Assembly: GCF_018531495.1 (NCBI RefSeq)
Contig: NZ_JAHDTI010000006.1
Span: 1-64,000, forward strand
Length of the DNA stretch: 64,000 bases
DNA from: Nonomuraea sediminis
GTDB taxonomy: Bacteria; Actinomycetota; Actinomycetes; Streptosporangiales; Streptosporangiaceae
Reading direction: 5' to 3'
Shown: one piece after another, positions 59,253 to 64,000 of the stretch
How the letters are laid out: every line of letters starts with the position of its first letter
Position numbering within the stretch: position 1 is the first letter of the stretch
Position numbers and translations under genes: made by a program
The notes under the pieces: model-generated
The model's input: only the letters and a program-made list of their open reading frames with translations
Database searches by the model: none
Told to the model about the DNA's origin: nothing

Positions 59253-61052
59253 ATGACCATCCCCCGGTGGCCGGCGCTCTGCCTCGCGCTCGGCGTGGCT
59301 CTGTTCTTCGACGTCTTACGCGTCTTCCTGCCGTCGCTGATCACGCTGTTCGGACGCGCCGGGGAGACGCCGCCGGAGCTCATGGGCCTGTACGCCGCCG
59401 CCTGGTTCGTCCTGCCGTTCCTCGGGCTGCTGCTGCGCCCCCGCTGGGCCCTGGCCGGCGGGGCCGTGGCCCTCGTCGCGTGCCTGCTCGTCCTGCAGGC
59501 GGGTCTGCTGCAGCTCTACGCCTCCTCCGTGGGCGTCAGCGCGGGCCTGCTCTTCCTGACCGGCTGCGCCCGGCTCGTCCCTGCCGCCGCGGTGCCGGTG
59601 GGCCTGATGGGCGGCCTGTCCTTCTCGGTCCTGATCCACCTGCTCCTGGACGGCGTCGACCTGGTCTGGCGTCCCGGCGTCCTCCCGTGGCTCGCGGTCG
59701 CGGCCCTCTGCGCGGCCTTCCTCTTCCTGGTACGGCAGGCCCTGGCGGAACCCGGCGATCCCGCCCCGTCTCGTACCTGGTTCCTCTTCGGCCCCGCGCT
59801 CCTGATCGTGGGCATGGCGGCGACGTCGTGGTCGAAGGCGGCCGCGGGCCCGACCACGGACCTGGTGACACTCGCTCTCCCCGGCCTGCTGGCCCTCTGT
59901 CTGCTCGCGCTCACTGTGCGCGCCATGCAGCCGCCCTCCATGCCCCCCTTCTCGCTGGTCTTCGGCATCCTTCTGGTCCTGCTCACTCCCTTGACGTTCC
60001 TGTCGAATATGGCCGCCCCCGTGGCGATCGTGTGGGTTGGCGAGCTCATCCAGACGCGCGGGGCCAACCGGCGCCCTGGACTGGCCATGCTCGGCGGCGG
60101 GCTGGTGTTCCTGGTCGGCGTGTTTGGCTACTACGCCTCCTACGACCTGGATCTGGGCTTCCCGAACCTGGCGTTCCCCACGGCCGCGGCGCTGCTGATC
60201 GTGGGCGTCGGCGTGGTCCCCGAGCTGATGCCCAAGCGGTTCCAGATCGTCAAGAGCAGGCTGCTGTGGAAGCCCGCCCTCGCCTCCCTGGTGCTCGTCC
60301 CGTTGGCGATCGCCGCGACCTGGCAGCCGGAGATCCCCGTGCGCACCAAGCAGGGCGACGCGTTCACGCTCATCACCTACAACATCCGCATGGGGTTCGG
60401 CCTCGACGGCCGGTTGTCGCTCGACCAGATCGCCGCCTGGGCCGCCGCGCGGCATCCAGACGTGGTACTGCTGAGCGAGGTGGACCGGGGCTGGCTGCTC
60501 AACGGCGGCCACGACGACCTGGCCAGGATCGCCAGAGGCCTCGGCATGCGTTACTACTTCGCCCCGGCGGCCGACGCCGTGTGGGGTGACGCGCTGCTGA
60601 CCAACCTGCCGGTCAAGACGTGGTCCTCCACGGAACTCGGCAAGCACGACTACCCGACCGGCGCGCAGGCGCAGCAGGCGGTCGTCGAGGTCGGCGGCAA
60701 GGAGGTCGGCATCGTCAACACCCACCTCCAGGCACCCGTCGGCCAAGCCCCCGAGGTGGCCGACATCGTCAGGAAACTGGCGGCGGAGCGGCCGGTGGTG
60801 GTGGCGGGCGACCTGAACACCCGCCCCACCGACCCACAGATGCGGGTCCTGCTCGACGCCGGCCTGTCAGACCCGCTGCTCAAGCTGGGGAACCCCAGTA
60901 CCTCCCCGGCCGACGCGCCGGTCGAGCGGATCGACCACGTGCTGATCAGCGAGGGTCTCGAGGCCGTCTCCGCCCAGGCGCCGCGGCTGACGTTCTCGGA
61001 CCACCTGCCCGTCATCGCGACGTTGCGCCTGACGTCAGCAAGCCAGGAATGA
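59253..61052 (+). CDS. Membrane protein with C-terminal endonuclease/exonuclease/phosphatase domain
   Basis: 599 aa. About ten transmembrane helices occupy residues 5-350. The EEP (DNase I-like) domain follows, from about 360: ITYNIRMGFG, LLSEVDRGW with the metal-binding Glu, VNTHLQAP, VAGDLNTRPTDPQ, RIDHVLIS and SDHLPVIATL. All catalytic motifs are intact. Likely substrates are phosphodiesters such as lipid head groups or nucleic acids at the outer membrane face; not specified by sequence. The ATG at 59253 is preceded by a weak ribosome site. Confidence 0.85.
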   Translation: MTIPRWPALCLALGVALFFDVLRVFLPSLITLFGRAGETPPELMGLYAAAWFVLPFLGLLLRPRWALAGGAVALVACLLVLQAGLLQLYASSVGVSAGLLFLTGCARLVPAAAVPVGLMGGLSFSVLIHLLLDGVDLVWRPGVLPWLAVAALCAAFLFLVRQALAEPGDPAPSRTWFLFGPALLIVGMAATSWSKAAAGPTTDLVTLALPGLLALCLLALTVRAMQPPSMPPFSLVFGILLVLLTPLTFLSNMAAPVAIVWVGELIQTRGANRRPGLAMLGGGLVFLVGVFGYYASYDLDLGFPNLAFPTAAALLIVGVGVVPELMPKRFQIVKSRLLWKPALASLVLVPLAIAATWQPEIPVRTKQGDAFTLITYNIRMGFGLDGRLSLDQIAAWAAARHPDVVLLSEVDRGWLLNGGHDDLARIARGLGMRYYFAPAADAVWGDALLTNLPVKTWSSTELGKHDYPTGAQAQQAVVEVGGKEVGIVNTHLQAPVGQAPEVADIVRKLAAERPVVVAGDLNTRPTDPQMRVLLDAGLSDPLLKLGNPSTSPADAPVERIDHVLISEGLEAVSAQAPRLTFSDHLPVIATLRLTSASQE

Positions 61053-61365
61053 AGTCGCCCAGCGCTATGCCCCCGATTGTGCGCAGATGTCATGCAAATT
61101 CATAGCGCTGAGCGAGCTTGCAATTGCAAAGCGTAGCCGCCCGGTGGAGATTCTTTCTACCGGAGTGCAGGATTCCCTACCTTGGTGCCCCAAGATTCCG
61201 CCGCCCGGTTACGATCATGCGTCCCTGATGTGACATGATCTTCGGTTTTTCGCGAGACAAACTCACGACGGATTTGTCGTTCAGCCGCAGGTCGCGTGAA
61301 CACAGCCCGCTCCGACCAGGCATCCGATGCCCTTTCCACGTTCACCAGGAGGGATAATCGACAAC
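61053..61365. other. Upstream region of the Rrf2 regulator with a TTGCAATTGCAA palindrome
   Basis: No gene is supported in these 313 nt. A perfect 12-bp palindrome TTGCAATTGCAA lies at 61118-61129 and a GCGCT-type dyad nearby. The region is less GC-rich than its surroundings and probably holds the Rrf2 promoter. Confidence 0.5.
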
Positions 61366-61815
61366 ATGCGCCTATCCGCTCGTGTCGACTACGCCCTCCG
61401 TGCCGCCGCCGAACTCGCCGCAGCCGGTGCCGGCCCGACAACCGTGGGCGAGCTCGCCAAGGAGCAGGACATGCCGCCCAAGTACCTGGAGAACATTCTG
61501 CTCCAGATGCGCCGCGCCGGTCTCGTGCGAGGCCAGCGTGGTCCCGAGGGCGGCTACGTGCTGGCCAGGCCCGCGGGCGAGATCTCGCTCGCCGACGTGA
61601 TCCGCGCGGTCGACGGCCCGCTGGCCAACGTCCGGGGCGAGCGCCCCGAGCACGTGGGATACCGGGGGCCGGCCGAGTCCCTGCAACAGGTGTGGATCGC
61701 CCTGCGCGCCACGGAGCGCGCCATCCTCGAGGAGGTCACGCTGGACCAGGTGGCCACCGGAACCCTGCCGGAACGCGTCCGCCAGCTCGCCGCCGACCCC
61801 GCCGCCTGGGACTGA
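61366..61815 (+). CDS. Rrf2 family transcriptional regulator lacking Fe-S cysteines
   Basis: 149 aa. The winged helix-turn-helix is typical of Rrf2/IscR proteins (MRLSARVDYALRAAAELAAA, YLENILLQMRRAGLVRGQRG, EGGYVLARPAGEISLADVIR). There is no Cys in the whole protein, so it cannot hold the Fe-S cluster of IscR or NsrR and must sense something else or act through a partner. The ATG at 61366 was chosen over an in-frame ATG at 61327 because AGGAGGG lies between them and the family starts with MRLS. Confidence 0.9.
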   Translation: MRLSARVDYALRAAAELAAAGAGPTTVGELAKEQDMPPKYLENILLQMRRAGLVRGQRGPEGGYVLARPAGEISLADVIRAVDGPLANVRGERPEHVGYRGPAESLQQVWIALRATERAILEEVTLDQVATGTLPERVRQLAADPAAWD

Positions 61816-61818
61816 CGT

Positions 61819-62844
61819 TCAGCCGCCGAGGGCCCCGAGCACCTCGTGCGGGAGGGCGACCGCCTCGCGTCCTTCCGCCGTGCGCACCGTCCGCGCCGCC
61901 AGCAGCGCGTCGATCACCGCCTCCTCCACGGAGTCCAGGACCGCGGTGAAGATCCTGTCGAGCTCCACCTGGTCGAGCGTCCTCGGCGCGTCGGAATGCG
62001 CGGAGGAGAAGGCCAGCCCGTAGTCGCCGCTGCCGTGGCTGTAGGAGGCGCCGACCCTGCCCAGCGCGAGGACTCCCCTGGCCGCGATCCGCGACAGCTG
62101 CAGCGCGGGGCAGGCCACGTCGAGCGCGATCACGACGACGCAGGAACCCCGGTCGGTCTCGGGACCCGCCCGCAGGAAGCCGAGGCTCTCCGGCGTGATC
62201 GTACGGCCCAGCAACCGCAGGTCCCCGCCCATGTTCGCCTGAACCAGCACGCCGACCGTGGTCTCCTGGTCGCGCAGCCTCGTCCGCCGCGAAGCCGTAC
62301 CGATGCCCGCCTTGAAGCCCAGCGCGCAGGCCCCGGTGCCGCCTCCGGCGTTGCCCAGCTCGGGCGCCTGCGACGAGGCCCCGTCGAGGGCGGCGTGGAC
62401 GTGCTCGGCGGTGACAGGGCGCGCTTCGCCCGTCGTCAGCCACAGGTCGTTCACCTCGCCGACCACCGGGTTGACCGTGACGACGGGCCCGCTCCTGCGC
62501 TCGAGGATCCAGCTCAGCAGGGCGTCGGCCGCGCGGAACGCGGACAGCGTCGAGGTCAGCAGGATGGGCGTCTCCAGCTCGCCGAGCTCCACGAGCTGCG
62601 TGGTGCCCACGAACTTGCCGTAGCCGTTGCCGACGTGGAACCCGGCGGGGACGGCCCGCACTCCGGCCAGGGCCTCGGGCACGATCGCCGTGACGCCCGA
62701 GTAGACGCTCCGCCGCTCGTCCACGATCGTGCTCTGCCCCACCAGAACCCCTGCCACGTCGGTGATGGCGTTGAGCGGCCCGGGCTCCAGGCGGCCGATC
62801 GAATGCCCGAAGTCCCGCAGACGTCGTCCTCGCATGCCGTCCAT
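61819..62844 (-). CDS. P1 family (S58/DmpA-like) peptidase
   Basis: 341 aa. GNAGGGTGACALGFKAGIGT and the later GASYSHGSGDYGLAFS are the conserved blocks of the P1/DmpA family of self-processing N-terminal-nucleophile aminopeptidases. The N-terminus ITDVAGVLVGQST is also typical. It is convergent with the Rrf2 gene (3-nt gap) and divergent from an SDR gene; an operator palindrome lies between the two divergent starts. Confidence 0.85.
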   Translation of the reverse strand: MDGMRGRRLRDFGHSIGRLEPGPLNAITDVAGVLVGQSTIVDERRSVYSGVTAIVPEALAGVRAVPAGFHVGNGYGKFVGTTQLVELGELETPILLTSTLSAFRAADALLSWILERRSGPVVTVNPVVGEVNDLWLTTGEARPVTAEHVHAALDGASSQAPELGNAGGGTGACALGFKAGIGTASRRTRLRDQETTVGVLVQANMGGDLRLLGRTITPESLGFLRAGPETDRGSCVVVIALDVACPALQLSRIAARGVLALGRVGASYSHGSGDYGLAFSSAHSDAPRTLDQVELDRIFTAVLDSVEEAVIDALLAARTVRTAEGREAVALPHEVLGALGG

Positions 62845-62860
62845 TCTGCACAGTTGAAAT

Positions 62861-62875
62861 TAGAGAATTTCTCTA
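62861..62875. promoter_or_regulatory. Putative TetR operator TAGAGAATTTCTCTA
   Basis: A perfect 7+1+7 palindrome 15 nt before the SDR start and 16 nt from the P1 peptidase start. A second GATTCTCC half-site follows. It is a fitting target for the TetR-type regulator encoded directly after the SDR gene. Confidence 0.65.
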
Positions 62876-62890
62876 GAAAGATTCTCCAGC

Positions 62891-63673
62891 ATGACGTCGA
62901 CAGTGGTCGTAACAGGAGGCAATCGCGGCATCGGCTACGCGATCTGCGAGCAACTGGCCCGCGCCGGCCATCGGGTCCTGCTGGTCGCGCGCAACCCGCA
63001 GCAGGCGGCCGCGTCCCTGCGGGGCGACGTGGAGCCCGTCACGGGCGACCTGTCCACGATCGCCTCCGTCCAGCGCCTGGCAGGTGAGCTGCGCGACAGG
63101 ACAGAACGCGTCGACGTGCTCGTCCACAACGCCGGGCTGTGGCCAAGCCGCCGCACGCTGACCGAGGACGGCCTCGAGGAGTCCTTCGCCGTCAACCACC
63201 TGGCCCCGTTCCTGCTCAACCACCTGCTCGAGGACCAGTTGGCGCGGGTCGTCCAGGTCAGCGCCGGGCTCTACGTCAAGGGCAGGGCCGAGCCGGGCAG
63301 GACGTCCGTGGGCGCCGACTTCCACCAGATCAGGACCTACGCCGACACCAAACTGTGCAACCTGCTGACCGTCCCGCTGTTCGCCGAGCGCTGGCGCGAG
63401 CGCGGCATCACGATCGACGCCGTTCATCCCGGCGTGATCCGCACCGGGCTCGGCGACAGGCGCGGCCCCGTCGGCTGGCTGCTCAAGCTGGCCAAGCGCG
63501 GCTGGGCCACCCCTGAAGAGGGCGCCGAACCCGTCGTACGGCTGGCCGCCAACCCCGGCACGGGCCGGTACTTCAACCTGACCGAGGAGATCCCCCTCCA
63601 GCCGCCCGCCACGGACGGCGAACTGGCCCGGCGCGTCTGGCAGGAGGCGCAGGCGCTAACGTCGGCCGGGTGA
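62891..63673 (+). CDS. Short-chain dehydrogenase/reductase
   Basis: 260 aa NAD(P)-dependent oxidoreductase. The cofactor motif is TGGNRGIG at residues 8-15, the NAG motif is in VLVHNAGLW, and the catalytic pair is Tyr-x-x-x-Lys in YADTK. Substrate unknown. The stop overlaps the GTG of the TetR regulator gene by 4 nt, so enzyme and regulator are co-expressed, probably under the upstream palindrome. Confidence 0.9.
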   Translation: MTSTVVVTGGNRGIGYAICEQLARAGHRVLLVARNPQQAAASLRGDVEPVTGDLSTIASVQRLAGELRDRTERVDVLVHNAGLWPSRRTLTEDGLEESFAVNHLAPFLLNHLLEDQLARVVQVSAGLYVKGRAEPGRTSVGADFHQIRTYADTKLCNLLTVPLFAERWRERGITIDAVHPGVIRTGLGDRRGPVGWLLKLAKRGWATPEEGAEPVVRLAANPGTGRYFNLTEEIPLQPPATDGELARRVWQEAQALTSAG

Positions 63674-64000
63674 CCAGGCACAAGCGCAGCGAGGAGACGA
63701 TCGGCCGGCTGTTCGACACGGCCCTGGAGGTGTACCCGGCCGACTTCACGCTGCGCGCCGTGACCACGCGCAGCGGCGTCAGCGTGGGCAGCCTCTACCA
63801 CCACTTCGGCAGCCTGGAAGGCCTGGCCGCCGCGCTGTACAGCCGCTGCATGGCCGACCTGCTCGACGCGCTGCTGTCGGCCGTGGAGCCCGCCTCGAGC
63901 GCCCGCGACGGCGTACGGCAGGCGGTGGTGGCCTACCTCGGTTTCACCGCCGAGCACCCGGACCAGGCCAGGTTCGTGCACGCCGCGCCGTACGCGATCG
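63670..64000 (+). CDS. TetR family transcriptional regulator (cut by window end)
   Basis: At least 110 aa from a GTG at 63670; the 3' end lies outside the window. The helix-turn-helix is seen in ETIGRLFDTALEVYPADFT and SGVSVGSLYHHFGSLEGLAA, typical of TetR proteins. The GTGA overlap couples it to the SDR gene. It is the likely binder of the palindrome at 62861. Confidence 0.88.
   Translation, partial: MTRHKRSEETIGRLFDTALEVYPADFTLRAVTTRSGVSVGSLYHHFGSLEGLAAALYSRCMADLLDALLSAVEPASSARDGVRQAVVAYLGFTAEHPDQARFVHAAPYAI

Overview
The window is high-GC DNA from a filamentous actinomycete. Inferred markers are recA-recX with an adjacent DUF3046 gene, an RNase Y gene beside them, an actinobacterial-size Lhr helicase, a sugar importer without its own ATPase, and frequent GTG starts with 4-nt start/stop overlaps. 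The family Streptosporangiaceae (Nonomuraea-like) fits best, but this is an inference from content, not a database match.

Region 1 (1-10 kb): an S9 peptidase, a complete oligopeptide/dipeptide ABC importer operon, and a divergent hydrolase/CGNR-regulator pair with a shared operator-rich promoter. Region 2 (10-22 kb): housekeeping genes rny, recX, recA (with a LexA box), DUF3046, a VOC protein and lhr. The non-coding DNA here is packed with tandem repeats and a dispersed element with inverted GTACGGC ends. Repeats have also expanded in frame inside recX and the CGNR regulator. Region 3 (22-26 kb) is a gene-poor accessory stretch: a half-length MFS remnant, a possible phage-tail fragment and two unknown membrane proteins. 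Region 4 (26-31.7 kb): a GntR regulator, a gamma-glutamyltransferase-like enzyme preceded by a coupled small ORF, a TauE/SafE permease, a YbdK-type ligase and a VanX-like dipeptidase.

Region 5 (31.8-51.9 kb) is the highlight: an unusual NRPS locus built as two convergent operons. The plus operon encodes C-A-T-C-A-T, a free carrier protein, a stand-alone condensation-like protein and a dimethylformamidase-like protein. The minus operon encodes an AMP ligase, a C-T didomain, the E1alpha, E1beta and E2 subunits of a 2-oxoacid-dehydrogenase-like complex, and a C-A-T-TE synthetase fused to an MFS exporter; its TE carries Cys where Ser is expected. A working model is an acyl unit made by E1/E2 and placed on a carrier protein, a short peptide with predicted Gly, basic and Asp-like residues, and export by the fused transporter.

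Region 6 (52-59 kb): a ROK repressor, a sugar ABC importer (binding protein and two permeases), a GH3 NagZ-like glycosidase and a second ROK paralogue. A 17-bp palindrome, TTAAGAAACTTTCTTAA, lies in front of both NRPS operons and in front of the first ROK gene/sugar importer. This suggests that sugar sensing controls the NRPS locus. Region 7 (59-64 kb): a membrane-anchored EEP-family protein, an Rrf2 regulator without cysteines, a P1 peptidase, and an SDR-TetR pair cut by the window end.
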